This document shows, in pieces, positions 34,349 through 42,617 of a stretch of 64,000 nucleotides of DNA. The notes below the pieces were generated by a model, which made no database searches, was not told the origin of the DNA, and saw only the letters and a list, made by a program, of their open reading frames with translations. The stretch is taken from NCBI GenBank assembly GCA_016720565.1, contig JADKKJ010000011.1:806001-870000 (forward strand), given 5' to 3'. A program made the position numbers and the translations under genes. The first letter of the stretch is position 1, and the number at the start of each line of letters is the position of its first letter. Origin of the DNA: Chitinophagaceae bacterium (lineage in GTDB: Bacteria; Bacteroidota; Bacteroidia; Chitinophagales; Chitinophagaceae).

Positions 34349-34945
34349 TTACTCCGCTTCCGCGATCACTTCTTTCACTTCTGGTATCATTCGCTTCATC
34401 ATGCCTTCAATGCCCGCTTTCAGCGTGATCATGGAAGAAGGACAACCACTGCAGGAGCCCTGCATCATCAAATTCACTACGCCCTCATTATAACTTCTGA
34501 ACTGTATGGCGCCGCCATCCATTTCAACGGCCGGTTTTACATAGTTCTCCAGTAATTCCTTGATCCTTTTTACTACATCATCATCATCGGCAGAAACTTC
34601 ATTGCTGCCATCTTTCTGCACGGTCACTACCTCCTCTTCATTCACTACCGGCTTACCTTCTTCCAGGTAATCTTTCAAAAACTGGCGGATAGAAGGGATC
34701 ACATCCTCCCAGTCGGTCTCCGTGGTCTTGGTCAGCGTAACAAAATTGCTGGCAATGAACACAGCTTTTATAAATGGAAATCCAAATATTTCAATGGCCA
34801 GGGGCGAAGGCTTGGCGCTCTCCGCATCCGGGAAATCGATGCTCTTGCCCGGGTATAACAGCTTGTTAGCCACAAACTTCATGGTTTCCGGGTTGGGAGT
34901 CATTTCAGTGTAAATGCTGATGATGGGGTTACCTGTCTTTATCAT
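34349..34945 (-). CDS. Nfu-type iron-sulfur cluster carrier
   Basis: A 198-residue protein. The N-terminal Nfu_N domain (TEMTPNPETMKFVANKLL, FPFIKAVFIASNFVTLTK) is followed by an acidic linker and a C-terminal NifU-like domain whose cluster-binding motif is QGSCSGCPSS. It carries 4Fe-4S clusters to client proteins in the cytosol. I start at the ATG at 34945 (MIKTGNP) because the upstream in-frame ATG would place the -7 element TATTTTTG (34971-34964) over the coding region. Confidence 0.93.
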   Translation of the reverse strand: MIKTGNPIISIYTEMTPNPETMKFVANKLLYPGKSIDFPDAESAKPSPLAIEIFGFPFIKAVFIASNFVTLTKTTETDWEDVIPSIRQFLKDYLEEGKPVVNEEEVVTVQKDGSNEVSADDDDVVKRIKELLENYVKPAVEMDGGAIQFRSYNEGVVNLMMQGSCSGCPSSMITLKAGIEGMMKRMIPEVKEVIAEAE

Positions 34946-34963
34946 ATTCCGCTGTTTTCGGTA

Positions 34964-34971
34964 CAAAAATA
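34964..34971 (-). promoter_or_regulatory. Candidate -7 element of nfu
   Basis: Minus-strand TATTTTTG is a perfect TAnnTTTG match 18 bp before the chosen start. No clear -33 element. Confidence 0.4.
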
Positions 34972-35006
34972 ACGATTATGGGGGAGGAAGGTTTACGAGA
35001 TAAGAA

Positions 35007-35251
35007 AAGCTATGAGCTATGAGCCTTGGGTTTTGATGCTCAAAACAGCCAACAGCCGCCCCCAGCCCCTAAAGGGGAGGGTAATTTATGTAAGAGGGAT
35101 ATTTGGAATTATTAATCATGATTATCCAAAACAATCATTTGACAAATCGAGATTAGTAATTCTGATTTTGACTTGTATACTACTCATCCTCCCCTTTAGG
35201 GGCTGGGGGCGCATTGGCTGTTTGAGCTAGAAGCTAGAGGCTAATAGCTAT
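35007..35251. repeat. Inverted-repeat element with CCCCTAAAGGGG cores and heptamer ends
   Basis: Arms 35038-35080 and 35188-35227 are inverted copies (GCTCAAAACAGCC against GGCTGTTTGAGC, then CCGCCCCCAGCCCCT against AGGGGCTGGGGGCG). Each arm holds its own small palindrome CCCCTAAAGGGG or CCCCTTTAGGGG. The centre is 107 bp of AT-rich DNA with no credible gene. Outside the arms are heptamer arrays: AGCTATGAGCTATGAGC (from 35010) and GAGCTAGAAGCTAGAGGC (from 35224). It looks like a non-coding MITE- or REP-like element. Confidence 0.7.
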
Positions 35252-35256
35252 TTCCC

Positions 35257-35979
35257 TCATTCGTGAAACCGTCCGCTCTTCTTCAATATTCTTATCATCA
35301 CATATACGACCACAAGAATTCCTAAAACAATTCCCCCGGTGAGATTCCGGCAGTACTCATTATTACCGGTCAGGAAAGGATAATTAAGCAATAACAATAA
35401 TACGATCCCGATCAGCCAAATGAACTGAGTAGTGTGCTCTTTTAAGATCCAGCGTTTCCAGTTGAATTCCATGCTCCCTAAAGTCTTGCCCAATCCTTTT
35501 AAAGAAGGGAACCAGCGGTTCACGTGTTTGCAGTATTCATCAAAGCCGGGACCGAATTTGCCGCGGAGAAAATTCTCTTCCGCTAAAACAATGGCCTGGT
35601 AAATGAAAAGAAATACCGGGATCATAATGGCCACATAACAAAGTGAATTGGCCAGTATACCCACGCCTAATAACATCAATATATTCCCCACATAAAGCGG
35701 GTTGCGGCAATGCTTGAATATGCCCTCCGTCACCAATCCTTCTGCATAAGGCTTACCCTCTTTACCTCCGCGAACAATATAGGCAAGTCCGATGGTGAGG
35801 CCGCGGATCAATTGTCCCAGGCAGGTAATGAATAAACCCAGGCCGATGGGCCAGATATAATAATGTTCTCCAAATACAGCGGGAGAGAATAAAGGCCAGC
35901 TGGGAATAAAAAGCGCAGCGTAGAAAAGGATGAAGATCCAGTTCCGATACTTAAAAAAGAAATTACCTATGGATACCAT
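35257..35979 (-). CDS. Isoprenylcysteine-carboxyl-methyltransferase-like membrane protein
   Basis: A 240-residue polytopic membrane protein. The signature GLVTEGIFKHCRNPLYVGNILMLLG (in part) and, near its end, AEENFLRGKFGPGFDEYCKHVNRWFP match the ICMT/PEMT family, which uses S-adenosylmethionine to methylate membrane substrates. The substrate here is unknown; bacterial members include methyltransferases for lipids or small thiols. The cmoA stop lies 1 bp upstream of its start, so the two SAM-using genes are co-transcribed. Confidence 0.82.
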   Translation of the reverse strand: MVSIGNFFFKYRNWIFILFYAALFIPSWPLFSPAVFGEHYYIWPIGLGLFITCLGQLIRGLTIGLAYIVRGGKEGKPYAEGLVTEGIFKHCRNPLYVGNILMLLGVGILANSLCYVAIMIPVFLFIYQAIVLAEENFLRGKFGPGFDEYCKHVNRWFPSLKGLGKTLGSMEFNWKRWILKEHTTQFIWLIGIVLLLLLNYPFLTGNNEYCRNLTGGIVLGILVVVYVMIRILKKSGRFHE

Positions 35980-35980
35980 A

Positions 35981-36709
35981 TTATTTTTTGGTGGCTATCA
36001 ATCCGGCAAAATTGTACCATTTGAAAAACACTTCACAATGCGCAAAGCCCTGGTCGCGAAGTAATGAAATGTCTTCACTGAGTTTGTAGGGGATCAACAC
36101 ATTTTCCAATGCTTCCCTTTTCTGTGAGATCTCCAGTTCACTGTAATTATTGCGGCGTTTGTAATCGTAATAATATTTAATGAAATCGCGGTTGAAATTG
36201 CTTTCCTCCGCCAGTATTTTTTCTACCAGTATCAATGAACCACCGGGATTCAGTCCGTTATAAATATCACGCACCAGTTTTTCGCGGTAAATAGGCCGTA
36301 CGAATTGAAGGGTAAGGCAAAGCACTACTACAGATGCATTGTCGATCTTGATGCCCTGTCCCAGGTCGGCGCAGCGCAATTCATATTTTCTTTTGAAGCC
36401 GATCTCGTCAAATTTGGCCTTGCATTTATCCAGCATTTCCTGTGAATCGTCGATGCCAATGAATTTGATGTTGGGATCCACCATGGTGTCCATGCCTATC
36501 ATTGTGGTTCCTGTAGAGCAGCCCAGGTCGTACACGAAACTTCCTTCGCTGGCATGATCAGCAGCCAGTTCGGCCATCATGCGCTGGATCTCCCCATAAA
36601 ATGGCACCGAGCGGTTCACCATATCATCAAATACCCTGGCTACGTTGGCACCGAATTTGAAGTCGCTGGCTTTTTCGATCTCTTCGCGGAAGACTTGGTC
36701 TTTTCCCAT
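35981..36709 (-). CDS. cmoA: Carboxy-S-adenosylmethionine synthase-like methyltransferase
   Basis: A 242-residue class I SAM-fold protein. FDDMVNRSVPFYGEIQRMMA, YDLGCSTGTTMIGMDT, LCLTLQFVRPIYREKLV, YNGLNPGGSLILVEK and NNYSELEISQKREALENVL line up with CmoA along its whole length. CmoA makes carboxy-SAM for wobble-uridine modification of tRNA with CmoB. No cmoB is in the window; the partner may lie elsewhere. I start at the ATG at 36709; the longer open frame runs through repeat DNA. A -7 element TAAATTTG (minus 36722-36715) lies 5 bp before. Confidence 0.88.
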   Translation of the reverse strand: MGKDQVFREEIEKASDFKFGANVARVFDDMVNRSVPFYGEIQRMMAELAADHASEGSFVYDLGCSTGTTMIGMDTMVDPNIKFIGIDDSQEMLDKCKAKFDEIGFKRKYELRCADLGQGIKIDNASVVVLCLTLQFVRPIYREKLVRDIYNGLNPGGSLILVEKILAEESNFNRDFIKYYYDYKRRNNYSELEISQKREALENVLIPYKLSEDISLLRDQGFAHCEVFFKWYNFAGLIATKK

Positions 36710-37043
36710 AGCGGCAAATTTAGGGAAAGTTGAGAGGTTTGGGGCTGCGCCGTTTGGGGCTAAAGCTGTTGAGGAATACAGGTCACGAAGAACACGAATT
36801 ACGCGAAGGACACGAAAAACAGCCAATACATTTTTTGTACACAGATGAACAGGATATACACAGATTTAACATCCTCGTAAACAGATCTGAAAATGCTGCA
36901 AACCAGGATATGGGCAGATGGACTGCTTCGCAGTCAGCCGCCTTGCGGCCCTGTATTATCCGTGTCCATCCTATTTATCTGTGTACAAAAAATGTATTGG
37001 CTATTATTCCTGCCTACCGGCAGGCAGGCGTGTCCTGTATTTA
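36710..37043. repeat. 334-bp gene-free region: nested inverted repeats and REP-like palindromes
   Basis: No gene is seen. A 38-bp inverted repeat at 36818-36855 and 36968-37005 matches at 35 of 38 positions (arm contains AGCCAATACATTTTTTGTAC). Outer pieces CACGAATT and GGACACG also recur in inverted order. Between the arms are two hairpins, GACTGCTTCGCAGTC (36921-36935) and GCCGCCTTGCGGC (36937-36949). Next to the right arm is a near-perfect palindrome CCTGCCTACCGGCAGGCAGG (37009-37028). Direct ACACAGAT and CACGAA repeats are also present. Confidence 0.7.
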
Positions 37044-38276
37044 TTAAACAGAATTCGTGGCCATTGATCTTTCTCTCACAAACATTCGCCGGGCTATATA
37101 AACACTAACCAGCATGAAGCTGGCTCCAAGCAGAAAGAAGAATCCCGGGAAATAAAACCTCCCATGATCCTTTGTGGTGAACCGAAATACATTGTTCATG
37201 ATCAGGGGACCAATGATACTGGTCAGGCTCATTAAACTGGTCAGGCTTCCCTGCAATTCTCCCTGTTCATTACGGGGAACATGAGCGGCCATGGTGGATT
37301 GAAGGGCAGGACCGGCAATACCACCTAAACAATAAGGGATCAGGAAGGCGAACATCATCCAGCTCTCCGTAGCAAAAGCAAAAAAGGTGAGTCCTGCTGC
37401 ATATAATAATAAACCAGTGTAAATAGACTTTTCATTTCCCAGGCGGGGATTGATGACACGGGTCAATCCGGCCTGCACCAATCCTACCAATAAACCTACG
37501 GCGGCAAGAGATAATCCCACCAGTTTCTCTGTCCATTGAAAACGGTAGATGGTAAAATAACTCCAGTTGCTCTGCACGGCCATGGCCCCTAAAAAGACCA
37601 GGAAATAACAAAGGGCCAATGATCCAATAGAAGGATTTCGGCGAAGGAATTTCAGCGAACCAAAAGGGTTGGCTTTTTTCCAGTCAAAAGCACGGCGGTG
37701 TTCGGCATCCAGTGATTCGGGAAGGAGGAAATAACCATAGAGCCAGTTCAAAAGGCATAGTCCTGCGGCTGCATAAAATGGCGCCCTTAATCCGAAGCTG
37801 GCCAGTAGTCCGCCCAGGGCCGGACCAATGATAAAACCTAAACCAAATGCAGCGCCGATCAATCCGAAATTCTTTGCGCGGGTTTCAGGACTGCTTACAT
37901 CGGCAATATAAGCGGCACCGGTGGTAAAGCTGGCACCGGTCAGTCCGGCGATCACCCTTCCCACGAATAACCAGCCATAGGTGGGCGCCAAAGCCAGGAA
38001 TATATAATCAATGGCGAAACCAGCCAGTGAACTTAAGAGGATGGGACGGCGTCCGAATCGATCGCTCAGGTTGCCGACCAGGGGAGCAAATACAAATTGG
38101 GTGGCGGCATAAGCAAATATCAACCAGGCCCCATAGGAGCTGGCTTCGTTGACAGAAATATGTTTTAACTGGGAGATCAGCCGGGGCATGACGGGAATGA
38201 TCAATCCCAGCCCCATTACATCGATCAATAGTGTAATAAAAATAAAACCGACGCCTGCTTTTTTTGAATTTGCCAT
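37044..38276 (-). CDS. MFS transporter, TCR/Tet-type drug efflux
   Basis: A 410-residue, twelve-helix major facilitator. GLIIPVMPRL in helix 1, the motif-A loop GNLSDRFGRRPILL between helices 2 and 3, and IAGLTGASFTTGAAYIADV match the tetracycline-resistance-like (DHA1) branch. It probably exports small toxic compounds by proton antiport; the real substrate is unknown and resistance should not be assumed. I use the ATG at 38276 rather than the upstream TTG. It follows the repeat-rich gap and probably has its own promoter. Confidence 0.88.
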   Translation of the reverse strand: MANSKKAGVGFIFITLLIDVMGLGLIIPVMPRLISQLKHISVNEASSYGAWLIFAYAATQFVFAPLVGNLSDRFGRRPILLSSLAGFAIDYIFLALAPTYGWLFVGRVIAGLTGASFTTGAAYIADVSSPETRAKNFGLIGAAFGLGFIIGPALGGLLASFGLRAPFYAAAGLCLLNWLYGYFLLPESLDAEHRRAFDWKKANPFGSLKFLRRNPSIGSLALCYFLVFLGAMAVQSNWSYFTIYRFQWTEKLVGLSLAAVGLLVGLVQAGLTRVINPRLGNEKSIYTGLLLYAAGLTFFAFATESWMMFAFLIPYCLGGIAGPALQSTMAAHVPRNEQGELQGSLTSLMSLTSIIGPLIMNNVFRFTTKDHGRFYFPGFFFLLGASFMLVSVYIARRMFVRERSMATNSV

Positions 38277-38361
38277 AGGAAGGGCCAAAGGTCAAGGAAT
38301 TTGAGGGAAAAACAGGAGGAGAGAAGGATAATAGTAGCTTGCTGCGTCAATATGCAAACGC

Positions 38362-38919
38362 TTGGATGAAAAAGAGCTCATAGAAAGGCTCAGGCAGGGA
38401 GATGAATCTGCATTCCGTTGGCTGGTAAACAATTACCGCAACCGGGTCTACCATACTGTGCTTAACCTCCTGCAGAACAATAAAGAGGCAGAGGATGCGG
38501 CGCAGGAAACCTTCATACAGGTGTATCAGTCCATACATTGTTTCAGGGAGGATGCATCACTGGCCACCTGGATCTGTAAAATAGCCGGCAGAAAGGCCAT
38601 TGATAAATTAAGAAGAAAGAATACCAGGGAGAAGTGGACCAATTGGTGGGGAAAAGAGAACAAACAGGAAGAGGTTTTTGAACATCCGGGAATACTGACC
38701 GAGAATAAAGAAAAAGCATCCATTCTTTTTAAAGCGATCAGCTCCTTGCCTGAAAAACAAAGGATCGCTTTTACGCTGATCAAAGTACAGGGACTTTCTT
38801 ATGAGGAAGCCTGTGAAATTCTTCAGCAGAATATTAAAGCGGTGGAGTCATTGATAGGAAGGGCCAGATCGAATTTGCAGAAACTGCTGGCCGATCATTA
38901 TAAACAAAGACATGATTGA
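38362..38919 (+). CDS. ECF-type RNA polymerase sigma factor
   Basis: A 185-residue sigma-70 family protein with region 2 (ESAFRWLVNNYRNRVYHTVL, AEDAAQETFIQVYQ) and region 4 (SLPEKQRIAFTLIKVQGLSYEEACEIL). The start is a TTG: the nearest upstream in-frame stop is at 38335 and no ATG lies between. Its stop overlaps the next gene's start. With the following membrane protein and periplasmic metal-sensor-like protein it forms a likely sigma/anti-sigma/sensor unit. Confidence 0.9.
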   Translation: MDEKELIERLRQGDESAFRWLVNNYRNRVYHTVLNLLQNNKEAEDAAQETFIQVYQSIHCFREDASLATWICKIAGRKAIDKLRRKNTREKWTNWWGKENKQEEVFEHPGILTENKEKASILFKAISSLPEKQRIAFTLIKVQGLSYEEACEILQQNIKAVESLIGRARSNLQKLLADHYKQRHD

Positions 38920-39223
38920 TATGAAAAATAATAATACCCCATTGGTAGATGAGCACCTGAAAAGCCTGATGGGCATGGAAGAGGCGCAGACCGATGAATT
39001 CTTCTACACGCGGCTCCGGGCAAGGATGGAAGGACCTTCCGATGCATGGAGGTTTCCGCTAAGACCGGTATGGATCGTGGGAACCCTGATGATCTTATTG
39101 GGTTTAAATGGATTTATGCTGAGCAAAGAATTCATGACAAAAACTACGGAACAAAAACAGGAGAATGTTTCAATACAATCATTCGCGGAAGCTTATGATC
39201 AAACCATTCATTCATCTTACTGA
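38912..39223 (+). CDS. Small single-span membrane protein, candidate anti-sigma factor
   Basis: A 103-residue protein: a soluble N-terminus of about 45 residues, one membrane helix (PVWIVGTLMILLGLNGFML), and a short outer tail. It overlaps the sigma gene by 8 bp (a second ATG at 38921 would give no overlap). Size, topology and position fit a CnrY-like anti-sigma factor holding the ECF factor at the membrane. No zinc anti-sigma motif (HxxxCxxC) is present. Function is inferred from context. Confidence 0.6.
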   Translation: MIDMKNNNTPLVDEHLKSLMGMEEAQTDEFFYTRLRARMEGPSDAWRFPLRPVWIVGTLMILLGLNGFMLSKEFMTKTTEQKQENVSIQSFAEAYDQTIHSSY

Positions 39224-39234
39224 AACAAGCGAAC

Positions 39235-39762
39235 ATGAACACGAATAAAAGCAAATGGCTGATGGCGCTGGTGATACTTCTTTTGGTCGCTAATACTGCC
39301 ACGCTGGTAATATTCTGGATAGACCGAGCTAAACATGGTCCCGGACCAAAAGGAGAAGTAAAAGATTTCCTGGTGAAGGAGTTGAAAATGGATTCGGTTC
39401 AACAGGAAAAATTTGAGGTCTTGAGAGAGGAACATCATCATGCAGTAGATTCACTTCGCGCGGAGGTTAGGCAGGCCAAGGATCATTTATTCGACCTGGT
39501 AAAAGATAGTACAGCCACGGATAGTTTAAAACTGGCGACCGCTGAAGAGGTAAGCCGCATCACAGAGAAAATAGACCTTATTACATTAGATCATTTTCAA
39601 AAATTAAGGGCGATCTGTACTCCTGAGCAGCAAATAAAATTTGATGAATTGCTTCACGAAGTCGTGAATCGTTTAGGGGCACCACCTGCACCGAAAGGAC
39701 CGCCTCCGGGTGGGCTGGGTAGGCCCGAGGGACCCGACGGGCCGCCACCGCCCAGTAATTAA
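39235..39762 (+). CDS. CpxP/Spy/CnrX-like periplasmic sensor protein
   Basis: A 175-residue protein with one N-terminal membrane anchor (LMALVILLLVANTATLVIFW) and a periplasmic helical domain. VKELKMDSVQQEKFEVLREEHHHAVDSLRAEV (given in part) with three adjacent histidines, and a CTPEQQIKFDELLHEVV ending, match the heavy-metal-sensor / Spy family. The tail is Pro/Gly-rich (PPPGGLGRPEGPDGPPPP). Third gene of the sigma operon, so probably the signal-sensing part. Confidence 0.8.
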   Translation: MNTNKSKWLMALVILLLVANTATLVIFWIDRAKHGPGPKGEVKDFLVKELKMDSVQQEKFEVLREEHHHAVDSLRAEVRQAKDHLFDLVKDSTATDSLKLATAEEVSRITEKIDLITLDHFQKLRAICTPEQQIKFDELLHEVVNRLGAPPAPKGPPPGGLGRPEGPDGPPPPSN

Positions 39763-39795
39763 TGATCAATAATTTTTAATTACTAATTATTGATT
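39757..39795. repeat. Heptamer tandem repeat (AATTAYT)
   Basis: 7-mers AATTAAT, GATCAAT, AATTTTT, AATTACT, AATTATT, GATTCTT; sister of the array at 4491-4527. Confidence 0.55.
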
Positions 39796-39810
39796 CTTTC
39801 AAATAGTCAT

Positions 39811-39842
39811 AAAAAAACCCCCGAAATTTCGGGGGCTTTTTT
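39811..39842. terminator. Bidirectional intrinsic terminator
   Basis: Perfect stem CCCCCGAAA/TTTCGGGGG (39818-39835) flanked by seven A residues on the left and a T run on the right. It lies between the convergent sigma operon and the cytochrome operon and can stop both. Confidence 0.9.
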
Positions 39843-39853
39843 TGTCATTTAGA

Positions 39854-40261
39854 TCATTTCAGTGTTCTGAGGTAGTTCACTACCGCCCAGATATCATTTG
39901 CATCAGGGATCTTTTTCTTATAAGATGGCATGTCCTTGCGTCCTTCAGCTGTTTTGTAGAACAGGGAACCATCTGTCTGGGACTGGAAAGTTGCCTTAGT
40001 AAAATCTCCACATTCTGTATCCAGTTGTGAAGCTTTAGGACCATCACCTTTACCTTTTGCGCCATGGCATGATTTGCAATGCTGGCTGTAAAGGTCTTTT
40101 CCTTTAGCTATGGAACCTGCATCACCCTTCAGCGGGTTTACTTTGTTTTTTGCGGCATCAGGTACATTCCAAGGCTCCTGGGGTGTAGGTGATTTCGGAA
40201 CAAAGGCAAAAAGTCCGAAGGCCACCATTGAAACGATGAGAGCAGAGGCTTTCATTTTCAT
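39854..40261 (-). CDS. Mono-haem class I cytochrome c, secreted
   Basis: About 135 residues from the ATG at 40261, with a hydrophobic export signal (ALIVSMVAFGLFAFVP). Haem site CKSCHG, with KDMPSYKKKIPDANDIWAVVNYLRTL at the end supplying the axial Met. It is a short periplasmic electron carrier, last gene of the minus-strand FeS/NrfD operon (37 bp after the previous stop), so the likely electron acceptor or donor of that complex. Confidence 0.9.
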   Translation of the reverse strand: MKMKASALIVSMVAFGLFAFVPKSPTPQEPWNVPDAAKNKVNPLKGDAGSIAKGKDLYSQHCKSCHGAKGKGDGPKASQLDTECGDFTKATFQSQTDGSLFYKTAEGRKDMPSYKKKIPDANDIWAVVNYLRTLK

Positions 40262-40298
40262 ATTTGTCTGTTTTTTATTGATTATAAAGTAGGTTAAG

Positions 40299-41219
40299 TT
40301 AATAAATTCCAGCGTCCGGAACAACTGCAGGCTCTTCTTTACGAAGGCGGAACAGTTCATATACTATGATGATATAATGCCCCCAAACGGTTGCCATCAG
40401 GATGATAAATACTACCAGCATCCAGATGGGAGGGTGTGAGCTCCAAAGGGCTCTGGGAAGTTCTTCATTTTTAACATTGGTGGCCACACCCCATTTCTGG
40501 GTGGATACGGCTTCCAGGTTACCGAAAACCTCGTTTTCGTCCACTTTTCCGATCAATACGATGTTTCCGGCTGAGTCGCCGGTCAGTTTAGCCGGGATCT
40601 CAATAGTAACAGAGCCATCCGCGTCTGTTTTTCCTTCTCCGATCTTCATCGGATTGAAGGAGCGTTTTACAAACAGGCCAACGGTTACATCGGCTACAGG
40701 TTTTTCTGTGCCAGTAGAAAGGTCTACCAGTTTCAGGGTGGCGCTATAACTGGAATCTTCTTTAACAGGATTTATGTCCAGTTTGGCTTTTTTAAAGGTC
40801 AGTTCCGCATCAGTGCCTTCCATTGATTTATTTCCGTCAAACACGGCTTTTACATGCAGCTGGCCTTCTTTATTTAATGGAATGGCAGCAGCGCTGGCAT
40901 TGAAAACGGCAGCCCCAACTTTATTGGTGATAGCGAAACCCAGTTCTTTTTCTCCTGAGTCAGTAACCGCAAAGAATTTCACTTTCAGGTAAGCAAGTTT
41001 AATATAGCTTCCTTTGAATTTAACCTTCATGCTTACCTTAAGGTCCACACTGTTATCCGCTTTCTGAACACTTACCAGGTCCAATGAAGGGGAGAGCATT
41101 ACCACTTCTTCTTTTTTTATGGTATCACTTTGTGCCCGGGTAATAAGGGATCCCAGCATCAGCGCGATGGCAACAACCACCCAGTTCAAACTTTTTATAT
41201 TAATAGTTGCTTTTTTCAT
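40299..41219 (-). CDS. Exported Ig-like protein with C-terminal membrane helix
   Basis: A 306-residue protein with a signal peptide (WVVVAIALMLGSLITRAQ), two beta-rich domains that resemble Ig/transthyretin-like folds (GEGKTDADGSVTIEIPAK is typical of such a sandwich), and one helix near the C-terminus (PIWMLVVFIILMATVWGHYII). I do not recognise a named family. It lies 10 bp after the NrfD gene and 37 bp before the cytochrome, so it is likely an accessory periplasmic subunit of the complex. Confidence 0.6.
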   Translation of the reverse strand: MKKATINIKSLNWVVVAIALMLGSLITRAQSDTIKKEEVVMLSPSLDLVSVQKADNSVDLKVSMKVKFKGSYIKLAYLKVKFFAVTDSGEKELGFAITNKVGAAVFNASAAAIPLNKEGQLHVKAVFDGNKSMEGTDAELTFKKAKLDINPVKEDSSYSATLKLVDLSTGTEKPVADVTVGLFVKRSFNPMKIGEGKTDADGSVTIEIPAKLTGDSAGNIVLIGKVDENEVFGNLEAVSTQKWGVATNVKNEELPRALWSSHPPIWMLVVFIILMATVWGHYIIIVYELFRLRKEEPAVVPDAGIY

Positions 41220-41229
41220 GGTTCATGTT

Positions 41230-42588
41230 TTAAGCTGGAAGAATTTCTTTTGCTGCTACGGGTTCGGTTTCTTTCTTTTCAGTTTCTTCTCCCAGGCCAG
41301 AGATCGGAACGATAGTTACGAACTTGGAGCCGATTGTGAAGAAGAAAAGGAAGGAAGCAACACCCGCAATGGTCAATATCCATTCTACCCAGGTAGCACT
41401 ATAATGCGTATAATTTGTTCTTGTATCCTGCATTGGTAAAAGGGTTGTTTCCAGTGTAGGAACAATGATCAGGTATCTTTTCACCCACATGGCGGTTACC
41501 ACGAGGAAAGCAGCCAGCGTTATAAGGCCTGGCTTGCGGAATTTTGGAATGGCTATGATCGCTATTGGAAGGAGAACACCGATAGCGTTGGCATAAAATG
41601 TATACCATCCAAACTGGTTAAGGTCGAAAAGCTTGGCGATAAGCTCACTGTCCCATTTTTCTGAACCGAACCAGTCGGTGAAATATTCAGAGAAAGTGAA
41701 GTAACCGTAACCGGCAGCCAATGCCATCATTGCATAACCCAGGTATTTAAAATGCATATCAGTGATATATTCTTCCAGCTTATGCACTTTACGATAAACA
41801 TACATGGCCACGATCAGTACCCCTACTCCGGAATACAATGCGCCCAGTACGAAATAAGGACCGAAGATGGTACTATGCCATCCCGGCCTTAGTGTCATAC
41901 CAAAGATCCATGAAAGGATAGAGGCAACGATAATGGATAGAGGTATCAGGATGATGGCCAGCAGGTTCTGTGAAACGGCCAGGTGTTTAACCTGTCCGGG
42001 TGTACCCCTGTAACCAAGTGCCAGGGCATTATATAATTTCTGCTTCCATTTAGGGATCTTCATTTTCGCATCGCGGTACACGGCGTAATCGCGGATCAGG
42101 GAGATATAAAGGAAGAGCACACTACCCACTAAATAGGTCATGATCGCCAGCACGTCCCAGGTCATGGGCGATTGAATACGGGGATAAATAAACAGGTGAT
42201 GGAGGCGGTCAAACCTTCCTACACAAAGGAGGATGAAGATCGGGCCTACGATCACGGAAATGATCGTCATCATTTGCGAGATGCGAATAATGGGTTTTCC
42301 CCAGGGCACCTTGAAAAGCGTAAGCAGTCCGGAAATAATGGCACCTGCATAGCTGAGACCGATGAAGAAAATAAAATTCACGATATACATGCCCCAGACC
42401 ACATTATCGCGCATACCCGTAATACCATGGCCTTTGGTGATCTGCAGATATAGCGCATAGCCACCTGCAGCGATCCATATAAAGAAAAATATTTCCCAGG
42501 CCCAGGTACGCGCACCGAATTTTTCGATATGCGAACGCTGTTTTTCAAATGCCTGTTGTTGATAAGAAGTGAGCTTCATAAAATTCAT
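41230..42588 (-). CDS. NrfD/PsrC-family membrane quinone-interacting subunit
   Basis: A 452-residue membrane protein with about eight to ten helices. NVVWGMYIVNFIFFIGLSYAG near the N-terminus and later GWHSTIFGPYFVLGALYSGVG match NrfD/PsrC/ActC proteins that exchange electrons with the quinone pool. The short cytosolic N-terminus and charged C-terminal tail are normal. It follows the FeS subunit by 29 bp. In known CISM complexes NrfD pairs with an FeS subunit and usually a molybdopterin catalytic subunit; none is here. Confidence 0.88.
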   Translation of the reverse strand: MNFMKLTSYQQQAFEKQRSHIEKFGARTWAWEIFFFIWIAAGGYALYLQITKGHGITGMRDNVVWGMYIVNFIFFIGLSYAGAIISGLLTLFKVPWGKPIIRISQMMTIISVIVGPIFILLCVGRFDRLHHLFIYPRIQSPMTWDVLAIMTYLVGSVLFLYISLIRDYAVYRDAKMKIPKWKQKLYNALALGYRGTPGQVKHLAVSQNLLAIILIPLSIIVASILSWIFGMTLRPGWHSTIFGPYFVLGALYSGVGVLIVAMYVYRKVHKLEEYITDMHFKYLGYAMMALAAGYGYFTFSEYFTDWFGSEKWDSELIAKLFDLNQFGWYTFYANAIGVLLPIAIIAIPKFRKPGLITLAAFLVVTAMWVKRYLIIVPTLETTLLPMQDTRTNYTHYSATWVEWILTIAGVASFLFFFTIGSKFVTIVPISGLGEETEKKETEPVAAKEILPA

Positions 42589-42617
42589 TTGTTGGTGAAC
42601 AGATTCAACTAATCACA

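Noticed and set aside
35012..35230. 72-codon open frame in the inverted-repeat element
   Set aside because: It spans both repeat arms, has no family features and is explained by the repeat.
37044..38276. Tetracycline resistance gene
   Set aside because: The TCR/Tet-type MFS pattern is broad; nothing in sequence or context shows the substrate.
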